In this document: positions 25,753 through 43,100 of the stretch, piece by piece | Layout of the letters: every line of letters begins with the position of its first letter | Position numbering within the stretch: position 1 is the first letter of the stretch | Translations under genes and position numbers: made by a program | DNA from: Chloromonas sp. AAM2 | Lineage: Eukaryota > Chlorophyta > Chlorophyceae > Chlamydomonadales > Chlamydomonadaceae | Length of the DNA: 55,533 nt | Direction: 5' to 3' | Assembly: GCA_004335635.1 (NCBI GenBank) | Contig: QAXH01005680.1 | Span: 1-55,533 of the forward strand | Notes under the pieces: generated by a model | What the model saw: only the letters and a program-made list of their open reading frames with translations | Told to the model about the DNA's origin: nothing | Database searches by the model: none

Positions 25753-26445
25753 TCAGCGGCCAACATGCCCATTATGGAACATGGAATCACGGATCATGGA
25801 GCCCACGCCTTGCCCATGGTGTCGCACATTCATGCCCAAATTTTCTGACACCTTGATTGTGAGAGTCACCTGACGCCCAACCCTTGCAAGGTACGCACAC
25901 CATGCGAACACATGCATGTTGTTGGCAACCAGGCACGTGATGTACATGTGTCAATGCTGTTGCAATTGCCACAATGCGACAGCGCCATGCTTATTAAGGC
26001 TGAGCTTATGCTGGCTGCGCTTCGTGGGAAGTTAGCAAACCATCACTGCAAGCATCCAGCATATTGAGATTGGTGATAGGCCTGGAGCAGAATAACAAAA
26101 ACTTGTCGTGGCGGGCAGTGACCACAGGTGGGCATGAAGTACATGCACACGGTTAAACAAGCCAGGAAGCTGCATGGCATGAGAGCATGTAAGGCTTTGC
26201 TGAAGCGAGCTGTGCATGGGACAGACGTATCATTCAAGGACTTTAATACACGTTGGACAACCTACGCAGGCCTGTGCCTTGAAGCATGATGCCCTGGAAT
26301 ACCCAGGAACTTGCTTTTGATGATCACAATACTGCTTGCTGCTAGGCTCTGCACTTACCTTGTCAAACTTTTCAAATGATGTTTGCCAGTTCTGGGAGTA
26401 CCACTTGAACCAGTGTTGTACGTGCCCGTTGTGGGGAGCAAGTGT
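25753..26445 (-). CDS. Two candidate 3' exons of an unidentified gene
   Basis: Exon X (about 26441-26360) reads APHNGHVQHWFKWYSQNWQ and then TSFEKFDK, followed by a GTAAGT donor. Exon Y (about 25869-25753) follows a CAG acceptor and reads VTLTIKVSENLGMNVRHHG, then SMIRDSMFHNGHVGR, ending in TGA. The junction is in phase. The aromatic-rich, conserved-looking stretch in exon X suggests real coding sequence, but I do not recognise the family and could not find upstream exons before RPB10. Confidence 0.35.
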
Positions 26446-27086
26446 CAGCCTTGGGATGCAATTTGCTGTGCGTGGTTCTCACAGGCCATAGGTGCTCTTC
26501 CCTGGCCTTGGGACTTGTAGCACCAACCCCACTGGAAGGCGACCATACACTACACACGCGAAAACTGTCCCAGAACTGGCAAACATCTTTTTGGCGGCAT
26601 GAATAGACTGTTACACAGGTACTTCAGGTGCTTGCAGGCATACAATGTACGCGTTGCCGCTGAAAACCACCCGCATGAAGCAAGCGAAGTACATCCGTGA
26701 ACTCACAAGAGGGAAAAGCTAGACCATGACAAAGAAGTGGCCCCCGACCAAAGGATACACTGCTTGACTTAATCAGTTGAGTTGAGGTGTTCAACTCTAA
26801 TGGCAAAGATCCAGCTTTCTATGGTCGCTGATGTGCATACCACAAGCATCATCTCACAAGTCTGGCCACACACCTGCTGTTGTGCGACTCCAACCAGCAA
26901 ACCTAGGCCATCGGCATGTCAATAAATGTTGCTTAACAGCGGGGGCTGCCGGAAGTTTCTCACAACTGCGACCTTACACAAGAAAACAAACGTCCATCCA
27001 GTCCCAAGCCCCTTGAATTTGCATGCAGCAGCCCTGCCCCCATACATGCGACAGGACAGTCAGCAACTAGTAGAGCCCACATGTCG
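26446..27086. other. Spacer, 3' flank of RPB10
   Basis: No gene supported. A minus-strand TGTAA near 26977 lies about 110 bases past the RPB10 stop and could be its polyadenylation signal. The stretch 26565-26600 resembles 10649-10690 (CTGTCCCAGAACTGGCAAAC). Confidence 0.4.
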
Positions 27087-27519
27087 TCACTGCGTCTGAG
27101 AAGCAGCGTTGGGATCAGGTGCTCTTTCTAGTGTGTTGTAGTTCAGCAACTTCTCAATCAAATCGACGTGCGTCATGAGCATGCGACGGCAGCAGTAACG
27201 TGTCAGCTGCAGCGCATCAAGTGCCTCCCTGCATGCAGAACATGAACAGCAGCTGAAGCTGAGCACCTGGAGAAAACATCCGTGTCAACTGGAGGGCAGG
27301 CCGGCAGTTTACTTCTGCAACTTTTGCTCACCCTTCTGTGTACTCAGCCTGCAGCAGATCCAGGTACGTGTCCCACTTGTTGCCGATCACCTGCATGTGG
27401 GATGCATGAGGGGTGCTCAGCGGTGAGGGAGCTGTTTGCGCCATGCACCTCCTCGCACGGCATGCAGAAGTAAGAGTACCCACCTTCCCACAGGTGAAGC
27501 ATCGGACGGGGATGATCAT
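27087..27519 (-). CDS. RPB10: RPB10 / RPABC5, shared subunit of RNA polymerases I, II and III, 3 exons, 78 aa
   Basis: Small zinc-binding core subunit common to the nuclear RNA polymerases, needed for assembly of the RPB2/RPB3 subcomplex. Exons (minus): 27519-27484, 27390-27332, 27228-27087; phases join cleanly. The N-terminus [13 protein letters not shown] and the following [19 protein letters not shown] are nearly invariant in eukaryotes. The CxxC of exon 1 and the CC of [19 protein letters not shown] in exon 3 form the atypical zinc site. The family core ends at NYNTLE; here it continues with [12 protein letters not shown]. The total length of 78 is a few residues longer than the usual 65-71. 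It is divergently arranged with TRAPPC2, with start codons 293 bases apart. Confidence 0.98.
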
Positions 27520-27812
27520 GGTTGCTTGTCCGGCCTATCAGGGCTTCCGCCGGCAAACTGCTGTGCAGTACTTTGAAGCCCTAGTTCAGCCGCTACCACG
27601 CATAACAAGTCAATTAAATCTCTGCTTGACTCTGGGCAGCCGGCGGGGCAAGCAGAAGCTTATCGACAGCACCTAGGGCTCAGATGGTTTGACTGGCCAC
27701 ACTTTGTCACTCATGCTGCACATGGCTTTCTTTTAGAGCTTTGCTCTCTTGAGAGCTCCACCCATCCATGTAGCCAGCTCACACCATGATGCTGTAGTCA
27801 ACTGTTCTTATC
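27520..27812. promoter_or_regulatory. Bidirectional promoter region between RPB10 and TRAPPC2
   Basis: The 293-base interval between the two start codons must hold both 5' UTRs and promoters. I see no clear TATA box or repeats. An in-frame TAG directly upstream of the TRAPPC2 ATG supports that start. Confidence 0.55.
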
Positions 27813-29262
27813 ATGGCCTGGCCTGCACATTCTTATGCAAGTTCCTCTCATGCCAGCACAGCACTCACTTTCATGCTGATTGGCCATAATGATCATCCAG
27901 TGTACGAGGTTGACTTGACTGGGCCCAAGGAGGTGAGAAAACTCTCCATCCATCTCGGTGACTTCACGCTCGTGTATGTGCAAAAACAACCCATGCACAC
28001 GACTGCGCAAAGTGGCTCACTGCTGATGCCTCTTTCATCCGTGCAGCAACAGATACAGTACCTACATCAATTTGTGCTGCATGCTTCCTTGGATGCGGTG
28101 GATGAGGCTATGTGGTCTACCAAGGAGCTGCACCTCAAGGCAAGGTCAACATTCGATTTGAGTTCCTGCTGTCGAGCAATTCTGCAAGGCAGCAGACCAG
28201 CAATTCGACATTCAAACACAACCTTGTTTCAAAAGCCAGAAGCTTGCTTTTGATTTTGGTAATCCGCACTCTGGTTAATGGTTTACAATGAGCATTACCA
28301 GTCACAGTAGGTATGATCGTGTGTGTTTCTGACTTAGTGGCACAGGAGCCATGATGCCACGTCCATGCAAGGCAATACTATCCCACCTCTGCCGGTTCTT
28401 GCAAGGACGACACATTCTCTGCCTGTCCAATCGTAGACAGCCTGCATGCCAGAACTCGGGCAACGCATGTTAGGCCCTCGCAGTGTTTTCCATAGCTGTA
28501 GTCATTATCGTATTCTCGCTTAACTCCATAACAGTTGTTAAAACGTGGAGTTACGAGTTTGGACAATATCTGCGATTTGATATTACGAGATGATGTGATT
28601 TGATCTGATTACGAGCTTGATGTTAGAATGTCTTTAGTGTACTCTGCAGTGTTAACTGATTTTGATGGCTTAGGCCAGCTGGTAGTGTTTGTCCAGACAA
28701 TCACACACACCTGTGCCTGCTGGTAGTGTTTGTCCAGACAATCACACACACCTGTGCCTGCTGGTAGTGTTTTCCACGTTCATTCCTGTTGTGTGCAGAC
28801 CATTGACCGGTTCAACGGCTTGTCCGTGACAGCGTTTGTGACACCGGGCAATGCTCGCTTCCTGATGTTGCATGACGGGAAGAGCGATGACAGCATACGC
28901 ACATTCTTCTCCGAGGTTTACGAGTTGTACCTGAGGGTGCGTGTGTGTGTTGGGGGCGGGGATGGGCGGCTTAAGTGCTGGTACCAGCGCTGGCTTGGTA
29001 AGGATGTCTGCAGTACCAAGTTGCAGCTGCACGTTGTGCTGGTGTGCGGATGTTTGCTTGAACTGAGATCGTCTTCAGTACTGATAGCAACGGCCTATCA
29101 GGTTGATAGGGGTGGACATGTTCACTGAAGCCAGTCTTCTACGTTTGTTCACCTCTGCAGGTCATGCTCAACCCTCTTCACACGCCCACGTCACGCATCA
29201 CCAACAAGGAGTTTGATCGGAAGGTCAAGGCACTGGCCAAGCGCATCTTCACTCGTGGTTAG
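27813..29262 (+). CDS. TRAPPC2: TRAPPC2 (sedlin/Trs20), TRAPP complex subunit, 4 exons, 150 aa
   Basis: Longin-fold subunit of the TRAPP vesicle-tethering complexes acting in ER-to-Golgi traffic. Exons: 27813-27932, 28047-28139, 28799-28936, 29161-29262. Conserved blocks appear in order: FMLIGHNDHPVYEVDL, YLHQFVLHASLDAVDEAMW, TIDRFNGLSVTAFVTPGNAR, FLMLHDGKSDDSIRTFF, ELYLR, VMLNPLHTP and FDRKVKALAKRIF. Length fits the family (about 140). The first 19 residues are not conserved; the ATG at 27813 follows an in-frame stop, so it is the likely start unless a short first exon is missed. Intron 2 begins AAG|GCAAGG, a GC-AG intron, and contains a tandem duplication. A LINE fragment lies 120 bases past the stop. 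Confidence 0.95.
28678..28772 (+). repeat. Tandem duplication (41-base unit) in TRAPPC2 intron 2
   Basis: The unit CTGGTAGTGTTTGTCCAGAC + AATCACACACACCTGTGCCTG is present twice in a row, and a third partial copy starts CTGGTAGTGTTTT. The copies are essentially identical, implying recent origin. Confidence 0.9.
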
Positions 29263-29383
29263 CCTGCAGCACTGCTCCGTGTGATTTTGAGCCACGTTAT
29301 TGGATTGCTTACTGCTGAGCCCTGAGCTGCTACCACACAAGTGCCTTGTCCAAGTCAGGCTAGGTTTGAGTGCCTCAATTCCC

Positions 29384-29955
29384 TTCAGCGCAAGGTGTTC
29401 AGTGATAGGGGTGCCAGTTTGACCAGCAAGATGCACATTTACAAGGCTATTGTTGTGCCCATCCTGATTTATACGCTGCTGAGTTAGCGGGCACCAGCTA
29501 GAGCTCAGCAGCACCAGTTGGATGTGCTCAACAATAACTGCCTGCGACGCATTCTGCATGAACGCCTAGGCCCAGAGGTGATCAGCAATGCTGACCTTTA
29601 TGCCAAATTCGTCAACCTGCGATTAGTGCCCTGCTCAGAACCCGCAGGCTCAATCGGCTAGACCACATGGGACGCATGCCTGACACTTCCAGCCTCAAAT
29701 GCTTCCTTTTTAAAACTGTTCCAGCCCCAGAAGGCCAGCAGGCTGTAGCGAAGAGAGGCAGGGGTGCCCCACTCTCAACTTGGAACCGTGTTGCTAGTGA
29801 TGACAATTGTACTTTGCACCCTGCTACCATTGAGCTTTCTTGGCTTAATGATTGTCAGGCGCGTAATTCTTGGAGTGATAATGAGTCTAGCTGGGTTGAA
29901 GCATGAAAAGCCATGTAATGATGATGAGACACAAACACACACACACACACACATC
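29384..29955 (+). mobile_element. LINE 3' fragment, second copy, with AC-rich tail
   Basis: Same family as 14616-15165. It reads LQRKVFSDRGASLTSKMHI, YKAIVVPILIY and RRILHERLGPEVIS in shifting frames, with stops and indels. It ends with GGGTTGAAGCATGA, GATGATGAG and a short (AC)n tract (about 29933-29954). Similarity to copy 1 begins within a few bases of the same point in both copies (CTTCA.CGCAAGGTGTTCAG). The copy is dead. Confidence 0.85.
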
Positions 29956-31585
29956 TCTAGCACACACAATGATGATGATGTTTGCCACTTCTGATACAAT
30001 TTGACGGGTCCATGTGGTGACTGTTCGTGTGTCCTGTTGTATTGACTGATGGGAAGATGAATGAACTCCCTCTATTCAAAGCAACCAGCAGGAGCTGTCA
30101 CCCGTGTGGCAAGTTACGCCATAAGCAAGTGGCGGTACTGTGACCGCTGGTCCTCAGTCCCGTTGCCTCTTTGCTGGATTTGCACATGAGTCTGCGTGCA
30201 CGGTCATGGTCCCATTCTATATCATCAGATACGTGCAATTCATGTGCATCAGACCTGGTAGTCTTGACCTCGTCTTGATCTCTACTGCCAAGGCCTCATT
30301 GAACAAGAACAATGGTGCCTGGTAGATGGTGCCAATGCTTCGTCCTACCTCCATGGATGACAATGCAGACGCAGACCATGAAGATTTCTGACTGATGCTT
30401 AAATCGTTGGACTGCCAACTCTGATCCTCTGGTCTGGCTCAGGCGTTAACACAACATGCACCAGGGAAAGGGAAACGTCCATATACATTTCTGCAGACTC
30501 TCAGGCATGAGTGTGTTCACGGGACCAACCGACCTTTCACTTGTCGATGCACCACGCAAAGATTGTCACGTGCATGTATGTTAGCCTGACTGGATGTACA
30601 CAATCTGGCAAGAGTGCCTCTCGTAGAATGTGTCGTTTCACTCAGCCAATGTGGGACCTGAAGCGTCACGAAGATGCACAGAGTGTCACAGGTGTCAAGA
30701 ACGCTGGTGCCAGCTCTGGGACAATTTCCAAGAACGCCACTAGAACCAGTGTAGAGTCTGGTAATAGTGAGTGGCTCGGTGGGTCTTGGATTTAGGCCGT
30801 TTTATGGGTGTGATTTTGTTTTTTGAATATGGCGTGGCAAGCCAGTGCTTTCAGTTAGACAGTGACAGTGTGGTGACACATGAAGTTGTCGATTGGAACC
30901 TGGGCAGGGTGCTTGCGCATGTGCAATCAGGAACTAACTGTTGATGCTGGTCTCTTTGAGTAAACGGACGTGCTTCCTGGTGTGCAATCCCTCCTTGTAA
31001 ACGGCTCAACTCGCAGGCACGACCTGCTGTTCTGTTTGGGACGCTGTGTTTTTACTGAGCTGCAGGCTGAATTTCTAGGCTGCAACTGAAGGACGAGCAA
31101 GGCGTCACTTCACGTACCATGTAGCATACGTGTGTTGCAGCACTGCAGCATGCAAGTGCCAGACTTCAATCTCACACAGAACTCTCAACCTGCCCTCTTA
31201 GTGGCAAAACAACCAAGCCACTCCGGTACTCAAAATCAGCAAAAAGCTGGGAAAAGCTGCGCCCAAAACCACGCCTGCTATAGCTGTGCCACAATAACAG
31301 AACAAAAAATTGGCCGGCCGGCAGCACACGCTTAATTGTCAGGATTAGGCCAAGCATGCAAAGCCAGGTTTTCTGGTGTTTGGAGCCTACTTGTTTGGCG
31401 GCACCATTTCCATTTTTGGCATGTGGGAATGGCCTGCGATGTAGATGGGCAAACCATTTGCCAGAAGGGAAGCTGCCCATGTGGCTCGGCCGTTAGCTTC
31501 AGATGCAATTGCTGCCTGCCTGGCAGATAAGCACGTCTCGTGCACTGGTCATGAATTTAACACCTGGACAGTTCAAGTTGCTCGA
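29956..31585. other. Spacer with a dispersed repeat
   Basis: No gene supported. The plus frame near 30511-30795 is open but lacks conserved motifs. It contains an R4 copy at 30964-31003 and the 3' flank of the aminotransferase gene. Confidence 0.4.
30964..31003 (+). repeat. Dispersed repeat R4, copy
   Basis: ACGGACGTGCTTCCTGGTGT followed by GCAATCCCTCCTTGTAA; matches 18808-18852 and the reverse complement of 55294-55340. Confidence 0.7.
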
Positions 31586-36833
<5,248 letters not shown>

Positions 36834-37191
36834 TCCTGGCTGTTGGTGAACCTATGTGGCGGCGACCGATGTGCTGATGCGCCGGATTCACCGACAATCC
36901 GAAGTACAACAGCCCCAATGTGATTGCGCAGACAGTTCACGGTGGTTTGATTCTGCAAATGGAGGCCAGTGTGAATCTCAGCGCTTTTTGAAACGGCTTC
37001 AGTTGAGTTGTTGCGCCGGCTACTTGGCTGCCTTTTGTGACCATAGGCGAGCTGCCTCACTGTCCGCGTATTCGAGCTGCCGACTGGCTGACCGGGCCCG
37101 AAATCCACAAAAATTTGAAACGAAAAATTGACGGAACAGCTCATAGTGAACAGTATGGTATGAGTCCATTCAAGACAATTGCTCGAGCGTG
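36834..37191. promoter_or_regulatory. Bidirectional promoter region between AGXT and the coiled-coil/PLAT gene
   Basis: 358 bases separate the two inferred start codons. The minus strand also opens a long frame here (from 37140), which could be an alternative 5' exon of the aminotransferase. No TATA box was identified. Confidence 0.5.
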
Positions 37192-40100
37192 ATGGCGCAG
37201 CAAGGCAATGCCTCGGGACATTGGAAATCCAAACTTGCTGCCTACACAAGTAGTACCGAAGAGAATCTGAAGTCAGTACACAGCCGAAGAAACAGCAGGG
37301 ACAGAAGGAACAGTGACCTAGATCATAGGGTGAGTTCTTCAGACCTGCTCAGCTGTTGGAAGCAGGTCACTGGAGAAGCAACTTGCAACCTGATGCACAT
37401 GCAGGCATTGTACCATGAGCCATTGGGTGCCTCTAAACTTGAGCTCGGAGGATTGCTAGCTGCTGTACAAGTACGTGCCAGCTTGTGAAGAGGCACGAAA
37501 CTTCAGGCAGGCTGCACATCCCAGGACACCATCTCATTCACATGTCAGGGCAGCAAGGCAGAGCAAGGCTGATATCAAGCCTTGAAGCTGGGTTTGTGCA
37601 ACACGAAACTCGGCATGGATGTTGTAGCACCAGTGCCCTTTTTTCTCCATGTTGTGATCACATGGGACGTGCCAGGCAGTCCCGTGCCTGCTTATCAAGC
37701 ACCCACTGACAGCCTACTTGCCTCCACTTGCATTCATCAATGCAGGGCTCCCTGGCTGAGCTGCGATCAGAGGTAGCAACGGCCAAGCGCCTGAGCAGCA
37801 ATGCAAACTCAGCCATCACGGACTCGTCTGCCGCTGGCAGGCCTTATAGGCCGGCCTCCGCACCCCGCAGCAGTGTGGCACCTGTGCTCGGCGCCCGAGA
37901 GCCGCCATACAGGCTGCCACCCAGCTCAGACCTGCGCAGCAGCAACAAGACACTGTACTTCGCCTCACCTACTCATGCCATCAAGACCTTCTCACCCAGG
38001 AACAGCCCTGCCTTCCCCGGTGGGTGTCAGCTTCAATCAAGTCAGGACGTTCGCTGGACTAAATGTCATCACAGGCAGGGATGGACTTGTTGTCGACACA
38101 TGTCAAGTCAAAGGTAGCACAGTGCTAAGGCGTTCGTTAGGCTGTGCTCAACAGTTACAGTGCAATGCAACTCAGACTGGCCTCCATTAGAATGCATGCA
38201 AGGCAACTAGTATACTTGTCCATAGCAGTTAGGACTGTTGAGCAACTGCTGGACATGCATGCGTACCTTCCCCGATGGCCTTCAGCCAAACTGTGCTTGC
38301 CTGCACTCTGCAGCTGAGTCCGTAGACACCCCCTCTGCCTCCGCGCCCTCTGATGCACTCATGCGGGTGCTGGACAGCAAGATGGATGAGATGTCGCGGC
38401 GGCTGGAGATGCAGATAGACAGGAACCTCAACACGGGAAGCGTGTCGGGCAAGCAATTAAGTAAGCTGAAGCGCATGGCGGCAGGCTGGGTGCTGTGTGA
38501 GCCTGAACGCTGGGTGGAGTGCCACAGCTAGGGTGGTAGGCAGGTCAGGACAGCTAGCCATCTTGAGGCAGGCCGTGAGAGGAGGGTGCTGAAATATTGG
38601 TCGGCAAGGGCACAGACGATGGCAGGGCCAGCTGGTCGGTTGCCAGGTGTAGGTTACCTGGGACCAGACTGTGATCCTGGGCAGCCCTAACTGAGCAACC
38701 CGGGATAAGATCCAGCCAGGGGTGCTGCTCGACAAGGAGGGGCCTTGTCCTGCGTGGTACGTGGTATGGGGTGGTGGAAGCATGAACCTGAAGGTGTGTG
38801 TCATGCTGATTGCCCATGGCTGCAGCTGCTTCAGCCGTGTCTGCCAACGACTCCCTCCTGCTGCTGGGTGTGAGCCGCTCGGAGGCGGCCGAACGCAGTG
38901 CAGCAAGCGTCACGCAGCAGCTCACTTCACTGGAGAAACATCACGGCAAGGTGTGTGGTCCTGGGCATAGCTACATCCAGCTGCTGAAGGCAGCTTTGTG
39001 TTTATGATGAATTGCTACCAATGGCTGCCATTGCCATCTGGTGCCACCGATGATGCTGGTAACACTGATGGGGTAACGCCTGGCCTGGCCAGCCCTGCGC
39101 AAGTGCGGCCCGGGGCCAGGCAAGACGAACGACATGCTGTGTTACGTTGACCAATGCGTTGAATCACAGGGCCTTGAAGACCTGGACAAGCGCGTCACGG
39201 ATCTGCAGGAGTCCAACAAACAGCACTGGGAACGGATTTGCTCAGTGGTCAGCCAAGTGGAAGCTATGCAGCTGCATTACAAAGCGCATGGTACGTTGCC
39301 TTGGTCGTTTCATGGCAAGTTGTGGACCAAGTCGGGAAAGGGTTATCATATCCTTTCTTGCCTTGGCCATAGCGGGAGTAATGGGTATTGGAGCCAGAAG
39401 TTTGATCAATGCAAGTTCCGTCTTTTGCGTTGGCATCCTGGTGCTCGCAGTTGAGGCGCTTCCTGCAGCCGAGCAGCTGAACCGTTTGGAGAGTCGCCTG
39501 TCAGGCCTGGAGTCGTCTCAAGCGCGAGGGGCATCCGAGCTGGAAGAGCAGCAGCGCCTGATGCTCGCGCTTACGACAGCAGTACAAAGAGCGGGCCAAG
39601 AGGCGGAGGGGATGAAGGCCGGGAAGCAGCGGCAAGACGATCTCAGCAAGCAGTTGGAAGCGTCCTTGGCACGCATAGCAGAGGTGGACGCGCGGGTGTC
39701 GGGGCTTAGCAGCGCGGTTTTGGCAATCAAGGCAAGGGAACTTGAGATTGGCGTGAACTCGGTGCAGGCGACGCAGCCCACGGAGCTTGCGGGACGACTG
39801 CAGGTATGTGGGTTTGAGAATGCGGTTCACCTGTTGCATGCCATCAAGAACGTTCTTGTCTAGGCACACTCGAACATCATGCATTAGAAGACGGCACTCT
39901 GCCGTGTGGCGCACAGCGTCCGTGGCTCGACACCAGAGAGTGGGATCACTGCACTTGCAGGCTGTTGAGGAGCAGCTGTATTTTCTTCTAAACAAAGATA
40001 CAAGCCAAAAGGTGAGCGATTTGTAAGTTATAAGTGCAACAGTGGTGCTGCTCACGTATAATATAACCAGAAGTGGTTGTTGAGAAGAGTCACATGTGAT

Positions 40101-43100
40101 CAGTCATGAGCAGAACAGCTGCCACAGCTGACAACGTGCTGGTTCGCAGCTGGCCTTAGTGTAGCTGTCCGTTAATCCTGCAGCACTCGTTACCAGTGCG
40201 GTTGCCTGTCGCTGCAGATGTATGTACTGATGTGTGTGCCAAGTTGTGCTTGCAGGACCAGCAGCTTGAGTCTTTAGAGGGCCGGCTGCGTTCACTGGAA
40301 CATGGGCTTGATGCCGCCACGTCGGCCAATCAGCAGGCGCTGGCAGCAGCCGCAGCCAGCACTGAAGGCATGAAGCAGACGCAGCGCCAAACAACAACCG
40401 ATGCACTGGCCAGAGACCAGGACATCAACGCCAGCATTCAAGTGCGGCATGCATACCAGCCACATATGCACGACGTTTTCCAAGGATAGCTAGGTCTTAT
40501 GCTTCTTGGAGTCATACAGATGGAATGACTGATGTTCATCCTCATGCCAGCTGAACAGGAGCAACACCCAATAGCTAATACATATGGCATGCAGGTCTCT
40601 GTTGACACGACGTGCGCAACAACCTCCTGGTAGGGGCATGCCACACATACACAACACTTGCTTATTGCATCAACGAAGCCCATCCACACCATCAGCAAAG
40701 GACAGTGCGCTTTCTCAACCACGCACATATGATCTGCCACTAAACAAATGCATCATGCCTTTCACTGTTGCCATGGGTATGTGCAGATGAGGTTGTTTCA
40801 CCACACCCAGTGTGTGTTGCTTTACTTGCAGGACATGGCCATGCGCATGGAGCGAGCAGAGGAGCAGCTGAGCGGCATGCAGCTGAGCGGCCGTGCGCTC
40901 GGCCAGCGAGTGGACGACATCAAGTCGGCCAGTGCGCGGATCACAGCGTCACTGGGCAGTGTGGGGGACCAACTCGAGGCTCTCATGGCAGCACAGGAAA
41001 GGTCAGTCAGGCAATAGGCCGAGACACAGGGCCGGTGATGGACGGCAGGCAGAAGTAGGCAGCAAACAAGGCCATGTATGAATGCAGTTGTCATTTTGTG
41101 AAGTTGATTCTGTCGCTCATTCTGTGCATAGTGCTCAAACGCCGCTCTACATCCTGCAGCCAAAGCTGATGCAATGCTGTTAATGTTGGTACCGACCTTT
41201 GCCACCCTGCTGCTGCTGCTTTTGCTGTCCAACACTGCCACCTGGGGCTTATGGACTTAACGCCAGCAGTCCTTTGCAAAAATAAAGAGTGTGAGTGATG
41301 TTGTATCTGGAGCTTGAGCCAGATACGGATGTGATGACGCTCACTCACCCTGCAGGCTGGAGTCCAAGGCGGACGTATCACGGGTGGCTGTGGCCGAGGA
41401 GCGCCTGCAGGAGACCTCGCACTACATTGAGCACAGTGTTCGGCCCGGTCTGGAGGACCTGCAGTCACAGCTCAAGCACGTGGTGCAGGAGGTGGCAAGA
41501 CTGGAGCGGGAGCAGGCAGCCGGACGTGAGGCAGCACAAGCGGGGGCTGCGGCGGCGGCGCAGCGAGGTGTGCCTGCCAAGGAGGATGCCACGGGACAGG
41601 TACGCTGCAACGAAGGGCTACTGGCTGCACAGGGCACGTCAGCCCGAGGCGGTAAGGCATGTGACTGTGTACCCCAGTGTGTAGGGGTAGAGGTGGGATG
41701 TACATGCTGGGTTTAGCGTGAGGCAATGTGGAATCAAGGCAATTTTGCACGCTCAGTGCCTGATAGAGGATGAGCTCTACGTTGTAGGGTCCCTGCTGCT
41801 GTCCTCGCACTGCTACTGCAGCAGTTTGGCATAGTTGAACGGTACAGCAAGCACGCCTTGATTGCAAAATGTTCTTCAGTAAGATCATGATTCGACCGAC
41901 TCTTTTACCTACCCTTTTTCCTACCTATGTCTACGCAGGTCACACCTTCCTCCCAGGCTGAGCCTCTGTCTGAAGTGCAGCAGCTGACCGCCAGGGTGGA
42001 AGCCATGCAGGGAGACATGCAAGCGCTGAGGCAACAGAGGTGGGAAGAGGCCACTCTGGGTCAACACGTGTGCACAGCATGAACCCAACGTGGCAGCAGT
42101 GTTTACTGTGATGCAAGCCTTCATCTGATCATAATCTTCCAGTGCATTCGAGTGCATGGAGCAAAACAAATGCACTAATGCATCAAGCAGACGTGTGCAC
42201 CAAGCTGCACCAATGACCCGACGTGAATGTTTTCTCGTGACCCAATGTGAAAGCTGTTTTTATCTGGGCTGGCTCGTCTTGTGACCACGTTCATCGAGTA
42301 GCAGTGGCTGAGCATCTCTGTTCACACTTGACGTCTCCCCATAACGTGCCGTGAAATATGTCGATGTGTACATGGGCGACAGTGCTCTGCGCTCTGCGAG
42401 ATGGTGACGACGCTCACAGTTGCTCGACCTTGCATGCTTCTCCACATGCTGTTCCGCACAGGCTTGAGCCCATAACCTACCGTATATGTGACCATGTGCA
42501 CATAACAATGCTCTACACAGAGATGGTAGCCCGACTCTGTGATGCGTGCGCAGCGAGGAGGAGCTGGATCGCAGCCAGCGGCTCATGGCGGCAGCCGAGG
42601 AGGGCCTCACCGCCACACAGCAAGGTGTGCGTCAGGCACTGCTGCCCCTGCAGGAACTGCAACGCCGAGTGGAGGAGCTGAGAGCACAGCAGCAGGAGAC
42701 GCAGGAGCAGGCAGTGCAGGCTGCGCAGCAGGCAGCAGCTGCGGGCGAGGCTCTGGCATTGGTGGGACGGGTGCAGGAGCAGCAGCAAGCGCTGCAGGAG
42801 AGGGTGCTGGCGCTGCAGCAGCGTGCGAGCCAGGCAGCTGCTGTTGCAACAGGACCCAACGAGCAGGTGAGCAAGCGTGCGAAGTTCACGTCGATGCAAT
42901 GAAGCCATGTGCTTTGTAAACAGTCCCACAGGTGCGTTCGTGTCCATGCAGTGAAATGTCTAGTGTGATTTGCTGCACAACTTTTTTGAGTACCAATAGG
43001 TGCGTAGAACCTCACTTAAATTGTTCGCACGCGAATCTGTGAAGATTTGGCTCGATCGATGGCGTCGTTGAAATAGCGCGTCGTTGATGTACATGCATGT

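Noticed and set aside
42510..42950. Opposite-strand 120-144-aa frames over the coiled-coil exon
   Set aside because: They are antisense shadows of a GC-rich, GCN/CAG-rich exon; the plus-strand frame alone has matching splice sites and phase.
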